Below, one piece after another: positions 43,557 through 56,479 of a stretch of 64,000 nucleotides of DNA. The translations under genes and the position numbers were made by a program. Position 1 is the stretch's first letter. Each line of letters starts with the position of its first letter. The stretch comes from Colocasia esculenta. Taxonomy: Eukaryota; Streptophyta; Magnoliopsida; Alismatales; Araceae. The DNA is taken from NCBI GenBank assembly GCA_014218235.1, contig CM024755.1:39080713-39144712 (forward strand), written 5' to 3'. The notes below the pieces were generated by a model. It was not told where the DNA came from and did no database searches. It worked only from the letters and a program-made list of their open reading frames with translations.

Positions 43557-45401
43557 TCACAAATTACACATGCCCAATTCCCTTCTAAGAGATGTAAATC
43601 TTTCTTCATGTAAGGCTTTTGTGTAAATATCTGCTAATTGATCATTTGTGTCAATAAATGAAATTTCAATATTACCATTTGCTACATGATCACGAATAAA
43701 ATGATATCTAACCTCAATATGTTTGGTCCTTGAATGCTGAACTGGATTTTTGGTGAGATTGATGACACTGGTGTTGTCGCACAATAGTGAAATTGATTTG
43801 ATATTTAGTCCAAAATCCTCAAGTTGTTGCTTTATCCATAGGAGTTGTGTACAACAACTTCCAGCAGCCACGTACTCAGCTTCAGCTGTAGATAGTGCCA
43901 CTGATATTTGTTTCTTTGAGGACCAGGATATCAAACACCCTGCAATAAATTGACAACAACCACTGGTGCTCTTTCTATCCACTTTGCATCCAGCATAGTC
44001 AACATTAGAGTAGTTAATTTCACAAGATTTTAGATACCATAGACCTAAGTCATGATTTCTTGCTAAATATCTAAATATTCTTTTTACTGAGATTAAATGT
44101 GATTCTCTAGGATCTGCTTGATACCTAGCACACATGCATACACTAAATAGAATATTAGGTCTACTAGTTGTTAAATAAAGTAATGAACCAATCATACCTC
44201 TGTAGATCTTTTGATCTACTTTCTTACCATCATTGTCACTGTCCATTCTTGTAGATGTACTCATGGGTGTTGAGAGAGACTTTGTGTTATCAAAACCAAA
44301 CTTCTTCAAGAGCTCCTTGGTGTATTTTGCTTGACAGATGTGAGTTCTATCTTTTCCTTACTTGATTTGTAGTCCAAGGAAATAGTTGAGCTCCCCCATC
44401 ATGCTCATCTCAAATTCTCCCTGCATCAACTTTTCAAAATACTTGCAAAGAGATTCATCAGTAGATCCAAAAATAATATCATCTACATAAATTTGAACTA
44501 ATAGAATGTGTTTGACTTTTGACTTTATAAATAAAGTGCTATCTACTTTACCTCTACTGAAACCATGGTTTAACAGAAAAGAACTAAGTCTTTCATACCA
44601 TGCTCTAGGTGCTTGCTTTAAGCCATATAGAGCCTTATGCAGTTTAAAAACATGATTCGGAAATTCTAAACCATCAAAACTTGGAGGCTGTTCTACATAG
44701 ACTTCCTCTTTAATAAAACCAATCAAAAATACAGATTTAACATCCATTTGAAAAAATTTTAAGTCTAGAGCAGATGCATATGCAAGTAATATTCTAATAG
44801 CCTCAAGTCTAGCCACAGGTGCATAGGTTTCATCGAAATCTATGCCTTCCTCTTGGGAATAGCCTTGAGCCACCAATCTGGCCTTGTTTCTTAAAATCAC
44901 ACCAGCCTCATCCAATTTGTTTCTGAACACCCACTTAGTGCCAATAACTGGATGGTCTGATGTTCTGGGAACAAGTGACCATACTTGGTTTCTCTTGAAC
45001 TGGTTAAGTTCATCCTGCATGGCTATAATCCAAGACTCATCAGTGAGTGCTTCATTGACTGTCCTAGGCTCTATTTGAGAAACGAATGCTAGGTAATCAC
45101 AAGGAATTACATTACCTCTTGTTGTTACCCCTACAGATGGATCACCAATGATGTTTTTGAGTGGGTGATCTTTCTTGTGTCTCCACTCCTTTGGAAGTCT
45201 TTCATGCTCAATGACTGTAGACTGCAAGTCTTCCAGAGGTGGATCATGCTTGTCCTCAATTGATGTATCTTTTAATTTTTTGGACAATTCATCTGCATCA
45301 TCATTGTCACTATCTTCTTCCTTACTCAAGGAATGGTTAGTTTCATCGAAAATAATATGTACAGACTGTTCGATCATAAAGTGCGTTTATTAAACACCCT
45401 G
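43557..45401 (-). pseudogene. SIRE-2 pol, RT and RNase H part
   Basis: It reads from the chromovirus junction at 45401 to the stop at 43557, ending LGMCNL. It contains the end of the integrase-RT linker, RT with YVDD (about 44490) and RNase H (STAEAEYVA, CDNTSVI). One in-frame stop at 44358-44360 corresponds to CAA in SIRE-1. Otherwise the frame is open, including the place where SIRE-1 has its 19784 stop. The N-terminal half of pol is outside the window. Confidence 0.9.
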
Positions 45402-48269
45402 CGTAAGGCCCTCGAATTTTGTTACATTATTGAATTGCATGTGAATAATTCATGTTGTGTATGTACGTATGTATGTATCTACGTATGTATTAATTAGTAT
45501 ACTTATGTGTGTATGTGTATAATTTAGGTGTAAATGATGTATGTATTGCTTAATGGTAGTGTGTGCACAATACCATATAGATATTACATGTATATATACA
45601 TGATGTACATGGGTTTCTGCATGTTTTAGAGTTCTGGCCGAAGGCCAGATTAGCGTCAATATCAGTAGATGTTGATGTTGTGTCGGCGTCAACCCTATGG
45701 ACGCCAACACTAAGTCCAGCGTCCAGCGATGTGGACGCCAATTTCTCTGACCTGCATGCGTTGCAGACCCGAAATTCTGGAAGCAAGCCACCCCAACCAT
45801 TGGGGAGCTGTCCCCAACGGTCTGAAGGGGGTATCACATCACCTCCTACGTGGGTGAGAGGTCTTTGGCTATATACAAAGCCATTTTTACAACCCTAAGC
45901 CTTCTCTTTGCCCCTTTGCAAGAGAGGAAGAAGAGAAAGGAGTGAAACCCTATTTTCGGACTGTGAGAAACCCTCACCTTTGCAACCCAAAATCTGAAGT
46001 TCTGAAGCTTGATCCGGCCACCTGCTGCATCAAGGAGCTTGCTGGATCATCGAGGAAGGCGTCCCCGACCTCGGATTGCACTGGAGCTTGCTCAAGAACC
46101 CGGAGGAAGGCCATCTTGGAGGCTGGTTGGGAACTTCTTGGGACAGCCCAAGGAGAGCTTCACCAAGCCTTCTAATCCCATTGGAGTATACCTAAAAGGC
46201 AAGTACCCTATTCATAGTGTTCATGTATGTGTCTAGGATGGTTTTACCATTTTTATGTATTTTCCCTCGTGTCCTAGACCCCCAAATTCACCCCATCTTT
46301 GGAGCTCGGGTCTGTGTTTTGCACAAACCTGACCTTAACGGCAATATCCCTTGCCGCTAAGATCATGCTTAGCGTCCAGCGATTATGCCGTTAACATTAA
46401 TTAGCGGCCACAGCTTGCCGCTAAGTTCATCTGAGCAGAACAGAAAGCTGTTCTGCCCATCTATATGATTAATTTCGTTATGATTCATGATGAGGATATA
46501 ATGTAATCTCTTATATGCTATGTATACTAGCTAATGTGGTGGATGTGAATGTGAATGTACACTTATTTGGTGGATGGTAGAGCTTATTTACATATTTGAA
46601 AGCATGTGGAAGAATGTTCATGTGTATGCTCTCACCATTATCCTGATAATCCGTGGTAAAATCATGTTGCCCTAATTTTGTTTGACCATGTATGTACAAC
46701 CCTGTCTGTGTTCTGAATTTCTAGAATTTTCCATGCTTGTATGATTTATTGAATTTTCTGTTTTGGGAAATAGAAATCATGCGTAGGTCACGATAAATCT
46801 TCCGTAAATTGTGTATTGCCCAATAAATTTGGGAATAAATCATGTGGCTCTATGCATGCTAGGGTTCAGACAGTGAGTTGTTAAAATTGTGCTTGTGTTC
46901 AACTCCATGTTAAATCGAATTGCGGATAGCATGTGGAATTAATGTTAGATTTTCTGTAATTTCGTTTTAGCTTAGAAAAATCTAAAATTTTTCATGAAGA
47001 ACCCTAAACCCGAAATTAGCCTGTGGTTAAAATTTCCGGTCATTTGGACCAGTATATTATGCAATATGAATTTTCCATGTAAAAATGTGAAACTAATGCA
47101 TGCCGTTGTAAAAATGATTTGATTTTGTATATAGCAACCTGATTAGTGAAATTTCCTGAGCACTAAATTTCTGTAATTGTAGTGTCATATCAGGAAAATA
47201 GAGCACCATGTGTGTGAATGAGTGAATGAGTGAGATGTGAGTGTCATGTGCTAAACTAAGTGCTTAAATCAGAAAACGTGTAATGTGTAAATTGTGCCAA
47301 GTGTGACATTGCTTCCACAGAGGGCAGTGGAACCGTATCAGGGAAAAGTCCCCCTGAGAAGGTTCAATGTGTTGTGACCCTAAGGGCATTAGGGGGAAAT
47401 CCTAGAGGTGGACAAGTACCACTGGTTAGGGTGGAGACTTGTTCTCCCGGTCTGCGTAGTCCAAGAGTCACCATTGTATTGCCTAGATGGCGTCTATGTG
47501 ATGTGATGTGTTGTGTCCTTCTTTGGTGGTTTGGACTATGTGTCACGGCACTAAATGTGAATGCGTAAATGTGTATGTGTTCATGTGAAAAATGTGAATG
47601 TGAACAATGTGTAAAAGTGCATGTGTAAAGTGTAAAATATGCGAATTTGAAATTGTGTAAAAATGTGAAACCAAAATGTGAGGATGTGAGTTGGTAATCC
47701 ATGTTATGACAATCTGAAATCATGCTTAAACAGTAGCTTACTATTTTATGATCATGTTTATGTATGCAAAATGCCTAGAATCCATGCTAGGGAAAAATTG
47801 TTAAGCATATATAAACAACTTCCATACTTGGTTGTTCACATGTTGTGATTTAATCGTTGTTGTAGCTCTCATGTGTTAGATTATGGTTGCCAAAGAATAT
47901 AAAACCAGCAAGCTTAAAGCATGTAAAATGGTTACGTATATGTGTAGGAATGTGTAGATTCCATGTTAGGTATGTTTCCCTTCATGTATGCTCGGGAATT
48001 CATGTTAATGGCTTTCATGTCTTAGTTGGTTGAAGGTAGATTTTTATGTGAGAAATGAATAGAAAGCATGTGATAGGTGATTCTATTTCTGGAAATCTGA
48101 AAGCATAGCCCATGTGTTTAAATTGTAGATTCACTATGATAGGTTGTAAAATTAAATGTCAAACATGCTACATGTTGTGTCTTGTGAATGTGTATGTAGA
48201 ACCTACTATGATATGTGCATGTGCGGTATGTGTAGAATTACTTGCGGAGTCTTTTAGACTCACTACTTG
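45402..48269 (+). repeat. 5' LTR of chromovirus-2, left piece
   Basis: It begins CGTAAGGCCC where chromovirus-1 has TGTAAGGCCC, so the terminal T is mutated. A TATA-like tatata at 45870-45875 is followed by a C/T- and GA-rich leader. It is interrupted after ACTTG (48265-48269) by chromovirus-1. It is recognisably related to, but clearly diverged from, the chromovirus-1 LTR. Confidence 0.87.
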
Positions 48270-51200
48270 GGTGACGGCCCTCATTATGCCGGTACGGTTA
48301 TACCAACCCATGTCGGTATAGCGAGAGTCCTCACAGTGGGACATTTACCCAAACGATACATACAGCTGAGATACACGCGAATATACAACAGAGTAGCGGA
48401 AGTAAAAGACAACTGTCTCCATTCATTCATCATCCACATTTAACATACCTGAAGTTTGCAATTAACAACAAAGAACTAAAAGTTCACATAATTTAAATTG
48501 CTGAAATAGAAATACATAATGTCCACACATATACATTCCTTTCATGATACTCTAATACAACGTTCAAAATTACATACTATGAAATACACAAGTCACAAAT
48601 AACTCCAAGTCTAATCTCCGTGCTCGGAGTCCGTCTCCACTGTCTCCTCCAACGGTGCCACATCACCAACTACACCTGTACGCCGAAGCAAGGAGTGAGT
48701 CTAAAGACTCAGCAAGCAATACTACTCATAACATGCACGTATAGGTCATAGCGGTTTCTACATGCGCATTCACAATTTTCCAACACATGGCATGCTAGAC
48801 ATTTGAAGGTTTCAACCCATTATGAAAGTTTTACAAATTTATACAAGGATCATGCTTTCAGATTTCTAAGATTAAAACTTTACCTATCACATGCTCTCTA
48901 TTCAATTTACTCATGAAATTTTGTCTTTAAAGGACCAAGACATGAGAGCTACCAACATGAACATTGTGCATATATGAAAGGAAAACACGACTAGCATGGA
49001 TCTTACATGTTTTTAAACGCATACATAGACATTTTCGCATGCTTTAAGTTGCTGGTTTCACATGGTTTAATGGCTGTAAACCTACACATGAGAGCTACAA
49101 TGTTGCTTAAAACAAATCAAGTGAACAACCAATCATGCTATTTGCACACGTGCTCATCAATTATCCCTAACATGGATTCTAGGCATCTTTGCACACATAA
49201 ACATGACGATAACAACATGAATTTAATGATTTCACATGGTTTCAGATTTGTCTCACATGGATTTCAATAACATATTCTCACATCTTTAGTTTCACATTCT
49301 TTACACAAGTTTCCCATTTCACATGGTTGCACTTTACACATACACATTTTACACTATTCACTTACACATTTACACATGAACACATACACATTACACATTA
49401 CACATTTTAGGTGCCGTGACACATAGTCCAAACTACCAAAGAAGGACATATACACATCACATTACACATAGACGCCATCTAGGCATTCCAATGGCGACTC
49501 TTGGACTGCGCAGACCGTGAGAACAAGTCTCCACCCTAACCAGTGGTACTTGTCCACCTCTAGGATTTCCCCCTAATGCCCTTAGGGTCACTTACACACT
49601 GAACTTTCTCAGGGGGACTTTTCCCTGATACAGCTCCACTGCCCTCTACGGAAGTAGTGTCACATTGGCACAGTTACACATTTACACATTTTACCGGTTT
49701 GCACATGGTTTTACACATAACACTTTTCATCTCATTCACTTTCTCACTCATATGCATTTCTCTGTTTTTCCTGACATGGCACTACAGATTTCAGGAGTTT
49801 AACACACAGTCAATTTCACCAATCAAGTTGGGTTTAAGCAATATCTAATCACATTACGATAACATACACGAATTACTATATTTCACATGGAAAATACATA
49901 ACTTCTTATGTACTGGTCCAAATGACCTCAAATTTTAACCACATGCCATTTGCGGGTTCAAGGTCATACAATCAATTTTTCAGATTTTTTTGAGCTAAAT
50001 AGAATTTACAGAAAATAAAATACCTATTTCGCATGCCATTCGCAATTTAAGTTAACATGGAGTTTAACACATCATGCAATTTTGTCACTTAATGTTTGAA
50101 CAGAGACTACTGTTATATACATGATTTGAGAATACAGAATTATCCTAAATCATACATCTATAGATCAATCGTCACAGTTCATTCTTGCATGCCGTTTTAT
50201 TTACCGAACCGAGTTTATTAGCAATTTATACAAGCATGGACAATTTATCAAAAATTGAGTACATGTATACTGATCCATTAATCTTCATGATGTAATAAAA
50301 CTGAGGCATTCAGACTAATCCTAATCATAAAGCATAAATTGGCAAGATTGCTAACAAGTCATGCTTACAAGTTCATGGAATACAATTTCCTAACATTCAC
50401 CACCACACATCACACTCATCCACACACCACATTTAACAATATACATAGTGTATAGGGTTACCATATATCCTCATCATGGAAACCATACCGAAAATAGTGT
50501 ATAGGAAGGGCAGAACAGGTCACTGTTCTGTCCAGAGGAACTTGGCGGCGGTCTCTGGCCGCTGACTCAGGGTCAGCGGCATGGTCGATGGACGCCAAGC
50601 ATGATATCATCGTCCATTGACCTTGCCATCAATGCAGGTCTGTGCAGAAACACAGACCCGAGCTCTCAAGTTTGGGTGAATGGGAGGGTCTAGGACTCGA
50701 GGGAAAATTCATAAAAATAGTAGAAATGACCTAGACACATACGGGGACATTATGGTTAGGTCACTTGCCTTTTAAAAATTGCTCTAATGGGTCTAGGGTG
50801 TTGGTGAAGCCCTCCTTGGGGCAGTCCCAAGAAGGTGCAGAAACGCCTCCTAGATCTTCTTCCTCCGGGCTCCTGGATGATCTCCACAGCAAGGGGATGT
50901 CAGGGAAACCTCCTCCTTTGCTCCAGCTATCTTCTTGTCGTGGAAGATGGCCGGATCTAGCTCCAGGAAGTCAGATCCTTGGGTGCAAAGAGTGGGGTTT
51001 TCTCAGTTTTTCTTCTAGGGTTTTCTTTCTCTCTTTTCTCCTCTTGCAAAGGTGAAGAGAGGGGTGGGGAAGGCAGCTCCGGGTTCAGACTTAAGGGGAG
51101 GTCTCTCTCCCACTCACAAGGTGACATGACAGCTCTCAGAGCCGTTGGGGACAGCCCCCCAATGGCTGAGCTTTCTTGTTTCAGAGTTTCTGGCTCTGCT

Positions 51201-51556
51201 GCGCATGCAGGCCAGAGAAATAGGCGTCCATATCGCTCGACGCCAGGATTAGTGTTGGCGTCCATGTCTGGACGCTGACACCACCTCAATGGCTAGGGGT
51301 TGACGCCAAGATGGCCTTCGCCCAGAAGTCTAAAATATGCAGAAAACCATGCATACCATGCATATATACATGCAATATGTATAAGGTAGTGTATCCATAC
51401 TATCACCATTCAATACATGCATTATCTACATCTAATATAAACATATGCACACGTAATTATACTAATCAATACGTACGTAAATATGTATATACATACACAA
51501 GCACAAATATACACACACAAATACAAATAATGCAACGGAAATTCGAGGGCCTTACA
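48270..51556 (-). repeat. Left LTR of chromovirus-1 (3' LTR)
   Basis: 3,287 bp from GTGACGGCC (first T of TGTGACGG changed to G) to GGCCTTACA. It contains acacatt-type microsatellite (about 49320-49410) and the U3 sequence next to the polypurine tract. Short open frames within it have no family resemblance. Confidence 0.93.
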
Positions 51557-51575
51557 CCCTCTCCCCCTTAAAGAA
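51557..51575 (-). promoter_or_regulatory. Chromovirus-1 polypurine tract
   Basis: On the minus strand it reads as a purine run ending aagggggagagg directly before the 3' LTR. It is the expected plus-strand primer site and confirms the minus orientation. Confidence 0.85.
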
Positions 51576-54500
51576 ACTTCGTCCTCGAAGTTAGAACGAC
51601 ACTACTCAAACAAAAGGGGATACTTCTTCATCGCATCCTCAAGCTCCCAAGTAGCCTCCTTGCGTGAGAAGTTCCGCCATAGGACTTTCACCGACGCAAT
51701 ACTCTTGTTCCGGAGATGCTGAACCTTTCCGTCAAGAATGGCTACTGGTTGTTCGACATACGAAAGATCTGGCTGGATCTCCACTGGCTCATGACTAATC
51801 ACATGAGACGGATCTCAGACATACTTCCTGAGCATAGATACGTGGAATACAGGGTGAACGCTAGCCAAAGCTGGGTGTAAAGCTAGCTCATACGCCACGC
51901 TGCCCAAACGTCTGAGAATCTCATATGGGCCAATGAACCTAGGGCTCAACTTGCTATGCCTGCCAAATCTGACAACACCTCGAGTAGGCGATATCTTCAA
52001 GAAGACATGATCGCCAACTTCGAACTCCAAATCCTTTCTCCTGTTGTCGGCATAACTCTTCTGCCTATCCTGTGTCGCAACAAGCCTTTTCCTGATAAGC
52101 TGGATCTTATCTGAAGTTTCCTAAACTAACTCCGGTTCGATCAACTGCCTATCACCAGTCTCCTCCCAACATAAAGGAGATCTGCAGGGCCTACCATACA
52201 ACGCATCGAATGGAGCCATACCAATACTAGCATGAAAGCTGTTGTTGTATGCGAACTCCACAAGAGGTAAATGACGCTCCCAATCATCCTTCCAATCCAG
52301 AACACACTCTCTCAACATATCCTCGAGCGTCTGGATAGTCCTCTCGGACTGTCCATCGGTCTGGGGATGAAACGCCGAACTGAGCTTAAGCTCCGAACCT
52401 AACGCATCCTAAAGACCCTTCCAAAATCTCGAAGTAAATCTCGGATCTCGATCCGAAATGATCGACTTCGGCACACCATGCAATCTAATGATACCGCTAA
52501 CATACAATCTAGCTAAACTCTCTACCGACTGCTTCTTCTTCATGGGCAAGAAATGAGCAGTCTTCGAGAATCTATCTACAACTACCCAAATCGAGTCATT
52601 GCCCCTTCTAGATCGAGGCAAACCCGAAACGAAGTTCATAGTGACAGCTTCCCACTTCCACACTGGGATATCCATCCTCTGCATAAGGTCGGATGGTCGC
52701 TACCGCTCGGCTTTCACTTGCTGACATACTAGACATCTAGACACATAATCCGCAACATCCTTCTTCATGCCAGACCACCAAAATGATCTCTTCAGGTCTT
52801 GATACATCTTAGTGTTACCCGGATGAATAGAGAATCGCGATCTATGAGCCTCCGCTAACACATGCTCACGAACATCTACTACATCAGGGACACAAACACG
52901 GTGCTGAAATCTAATCACACCGTCCTCATCACGAGCAATGCCCGCCTTACCCACTAATTCTAACAATCTAGGGTCGGCTTTCTGCTGCTCAATCACCTCA
53001 TCCAAGACTGAGGATTTAAGGGATAACTGAGCTACAAAAGCCTGACACAGCGATGGCTCTAACTCGGTCATAGAGCACGCTGCATCCTTCAACATCTTCC
53101 AATCCTGCTGGAGCGAAGACCTCTTTCTACTAAGAGCATCTGCTACGACATTCGCCTTTCCAAGATGATACTGAAGGTCGAAGTCATAGTCCTTCAAGAA
53201 CTCAATCCATCTCCTCTGCCTCAGGTTTAATTCCTTTTGGGAGAAAAGATACTTCAAGCTCTTGTGGTCGGTAAACACCTCAAACCTGACACCATAAAGA
53301 TAGTGCCTCCAGATCTTTAGTGCATGAACCACTGCTGCGAGCTCCAAGTCATGAGTCGGATAGTTCCTCTCATGCTCCTTCAACTGTCGAGAAGCATAAG
53401 CCACTACCCTCTCTTGCTGCATGAGTACACAGCCTAAACCAATCTGAGATGCATCCGTATAAAGGGCAAAACCTTCTGGACCACTAGGCAATACCAATAC
53501 CGGAGCAGAAGTAAGCTTAGCCTTCAATAGCTGAAAGCTACGCTCACATGCCTCAGACCATACGAACTTCTCACCTTTCCTGGTCAGCTTTGTCAAAGGG
53601 GCGGCGATGGATGAGAAACCCTCAATGAATCGCCGATAATAACCAGCTAACCCAATGAAACTACGAATCTCCGAAGGAGTCTGGGGAATCTCCCAATCCA
53701 TAACTGCTTGGACCTTTGCTGGATCAACTGCAACACCAGTGCCGGAGATCACATGCCCGAGAAAGTGGACCTCGCGCAACCAGAACTCGCACTTGCTGAA
53801 CTTCGCATACAGCTTGTGCTCACGGAGAACCTCTAAGACTAAACTCAAATGCTGACGGTGCGTGGCCTCATCCGGAGAATAGACCAACATGTCATCAATG
53901 AACACAACAACAAAGCTATCTAAATACGGACTAAACACCTGGTTCATGAGATCCATGAACGCTGCAGAGGCGTTGGTCAATCCGAAAGGAAGGACCAAGA
54001 ACTCATAATGTCCATAACGGGATCTAAATGCCATCTTGGACACATCCTCACTCCTTATCCGCAGCTGATGATAACCAGATCGCAAGTCAATCTTAGAAAA
54101 GACGATGCATCCTGCAACTGGTCAAACAGATCATCAATCCGAGGTAAGGGATACCTGTTCTTCACAGCCACCTGGTTTAGCTTTCTATAATCAATACACA
54201 ACCTAAGTGACCTGTCTTTCTTCTTGATGAACAATACAGGTGCGCCCCAAGGGGAAACACTAGGGTGAATGAATCCCTTATCAAGCAATTCTTGCAATTG
54301 CTTCCTCAACTCGGCTAACTCTGCAGGGGACATCCGATATGGGGCCTTCGAGATAGGAGAGGTGCCCGGAAGCAACTCTATAGTAAACTCTATCTCCCTA
54401 TCCGGTGGCAATCCAGACAAGTCATCAGGAAAGACATCTGAAAATTCCTGCACCACATCGATCTCTGCAAGAGTCAGTGACGAACCAGCATCGAGTACTA

Positions 54501-55731
54501 GCATAACGCTGGCAAGAAATGTGTCACAACCCTTGTTCACCATGCGCATCGCCTTCATGGCAGAGATAACTAACTTTCCCGCTAAGTTCTTTGGCAAGGG
54601 ATGAGAGAACTCGTCCTCACCAGGAATGCGGAAAACAATCCTCTTCTGACGACAATCCACTAACGCATAGTGCTCCTCTAGCCAATCCAGACCAAGAATA
54701 GCATCATAGTCCTTCATCTTTAGCAAGAAGAAACACCCATCTAGGACTCTATCCTCAATGCACACAGGTAACGACGGAATGCACTTCCTAGTCGATACCG
54801 TACCCGCAGGGGTGTGCACAGACAAAGGGACCTCTAACTCCTCAGACTCTACGCCTGACTCTAGGGCTAACTGCCTAGCGAACCGCTCAGAAATGAACGA
54901 GTGAGTAGCACCCGTATCAAACAAAACCCGAGCGTGCACACCTAAAAGTAAAACCGTACCTTCGGTGACATGCTCCGCCTGCTCAGCGTCCTCGCGTGCC
55001 AAAGCAAACACTCAAGCTGGGGCTCGAGGCCTTCCTGGTCTTCCTGTAGTTGGCGCGGCTGCCGCTACTGCTGGTGTTGGCGCTCCACGCTGAGCTCCCT
55101 GCTGGAGTCTTGGGCAGTCTTTGATCTTGTGGTCGCTGCTCCCACACTTCAAGCATCTACTCGCTACCAACCAACACTCGGAACCACCGTGTGTCTTCCC
55201 ACAATGGGGACACTCTTTCTTCACACCAGGGGAATGTACAGAAGGTACTTGAGAGTTGCTGACTGCCACTGGTTTCTGCGGTGTCTGGTACACCGTCTTC
55301 TTCTTATCCTGCCGCTGGAATGACGCTGCCGGCCTCTTCTGCGAAGCCTTCTTTTCCTCCAGATATTGCTCCATTTCTCCCTCCTGCCTGCAGGCAGCAC
55401 TGAGGGCCTCGTCTAGCGTGCGGTGGTCAAACGCCACGAGTCTCGTCCGCAGTGATGGCTTGAGTCCCATCACGAACTTCTTGGTCTTCCTGCGCTCATC
55501 CTCTACGATATGCGGTGCATATTTAGAAAGTTCAGAAAACCTTGCCTCGTATTCCAGCACGGTCATGGAGCCTTGCGTCAGGGAGAGAAATTCCTGCTCC
55601 ATTTTGTCCTGGATATGCTCTGGGACGAACTTGGCTCGAAAGAGCCTCACGAACGCGTACCACGTCACGTCTACTGCTCCGTCCTCAAAGTATGTACGCA
55701 GTAGGGAGGACCACCATACATCCGCTCTCTC

Positions 55732-55811
55732 CTGCAATACTCCTTCATAAGTACCGACTAACAAATTCTAAATTAAGCAGAACATACAAACATACGAAAT
55801 TAAAAGTCTAC
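55732..55811 (-). other. Intron 2 of chromovirus-1 gag
   Basis: 80 bp with GTAGAC at its 5' end and TTGCAG at its 3' end. It joins TYMLQ to ERADVWW, a continuous gag motif in relatives. It contains an in-frame TAA and is not a multiple of three, so retention would end translation. Confidence 0.75.
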
Positions 55812-56006
55812 CTGTAGCATGTAGGTGGCTAGTGTCACCTTATCCTCATCAGGGCACCTGATGGCTCGGAAGATTTTCTCCGTCTCCCTTAACCAGCTTT
55901 CTGCCATTAATGGATCACTCTCCCCCTTAAAAGAGGGTGGGGTCATCCTCTTGAATTACTCCAAGATGGGAGGTCCACCATGGTCCTGAGCTGGTGCCTG
56001 AGCCTG

Positions 56007-56089
56007 CTACATTCAACAATAAACAATATACGATAAACACAATATCATGCAATTTAAATAGAAACTACATAGTTGTTTCATTATTCTAC
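56007..56089 (-). other. Intron 1 of chromovirus-1 gag
   Basis: 83 bp, GTAGAA to ATGTAG, between exon 1 (71 codons) and exon 2 (65 codons). The same position and length occur in chromovirus-2 (60607-60689). Confidence 0.75.
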
Positions 56090-56460
56090 CTGGGCCTCCA
56101 ACTGGGCCTGGAGTGCTGCCTGGGTATGAGCCTGCGTCTGCATGGCTTGTACCAGACCTTGCATGAATACTCCGTAATCCACAGGCGGCGGTGGGGGAAG
56201 TACACGGCCTCGTGGTGCTGGGGCTTGTTGCTCCGCCTGCTCATCACGTCGCGGCTCGTCCTCACGGGCCGACGCTCCACCACGCCTACCTCTCGAAGCC
56301 ATGGCTGTAATAAAATTTCAGCCAGCATTAGAGCTAGGTTACTAAGTTTTCTAACCATTTTCTTATCTATCTTTCACTTCTCATTAGTGTTTTCTACACA
56401 TGTGGACATACTTAGCATGCAATGGGTGACTTAGGTATATTCATGTGCAATCTCAACCGA

Positions 56461-56475
56461 TTGCTCTGATACCAA
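56461..56475 (-). promoter_or_regulatory. Chromovirus-1 primer-binding site
   Basis: The minus strand reads TTGGTATCAGAGCAA, an initiator-tRNA-Met type primer site, four bases inside the LTR at 56480. Confidence 0.93.
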
Positions 56476-56479
56476 TCTC

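Larger units (their letters stand above)
36985..45401 (-). mobile_element. SIRE-like Ty1/copia element, copy 2, cut by chromovirus-2
   Basis: It has the same family structure as SIRE-1, on the minus strand: 3' LTR (36985-39200), polypurine tracts, third ORF, RNase H and RT. It stops at 45401, inside the segment between integrase and RT, exactly where the chromovirus LTR begins. The five bases CCCTG (45397-45401) would be the chromovirus target duplication. The rest of SIRE-2 (integrase, protease, gag, 5' LTR) should lie to the right of chromovirus-2, outside the window. Confidence 0.9.
51602..56302 (-). pseudogene. Chromovirus-1 gag-pol with chromodomain, broken
   Basis: Exon 1 is 56302-56090 (MASRGRRGGAS onward), intron 1 56089-56007, exon 2 56006-55812, intron 2 55811-55732, and the rest 55731-51602. 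Gag has zinc knuckles near 55195 and 55140. Protease shows LFDTGATHSFIS (about 54920). RT has FIDD (about 53900). RNase H has TDHKSL and ADALSRK. The integrase HHCC region and core follow, and the end is a chromodomain (about 51750-51610) with EATWELED. Lesions: a stop in exon 2, CGA to TGA at 55012, a one-base deletion near 54103, CAG to TAG at 52700, and further stops at 52409, 52121 and 51815. The first catalytic Asp of integrase is Asn (MNFVSGLP, 52634-52636), so the enzyme would be dead even without the stops. Confidence 0.9.

Noticed and set aside
49007..49270. 87-codon frame in the chromovirus-1 LTR, repeated at 57217-57480
   Set aside because: Both copies are within LTRs, so the shared frame reflects LTR identity. 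No domain is visible.
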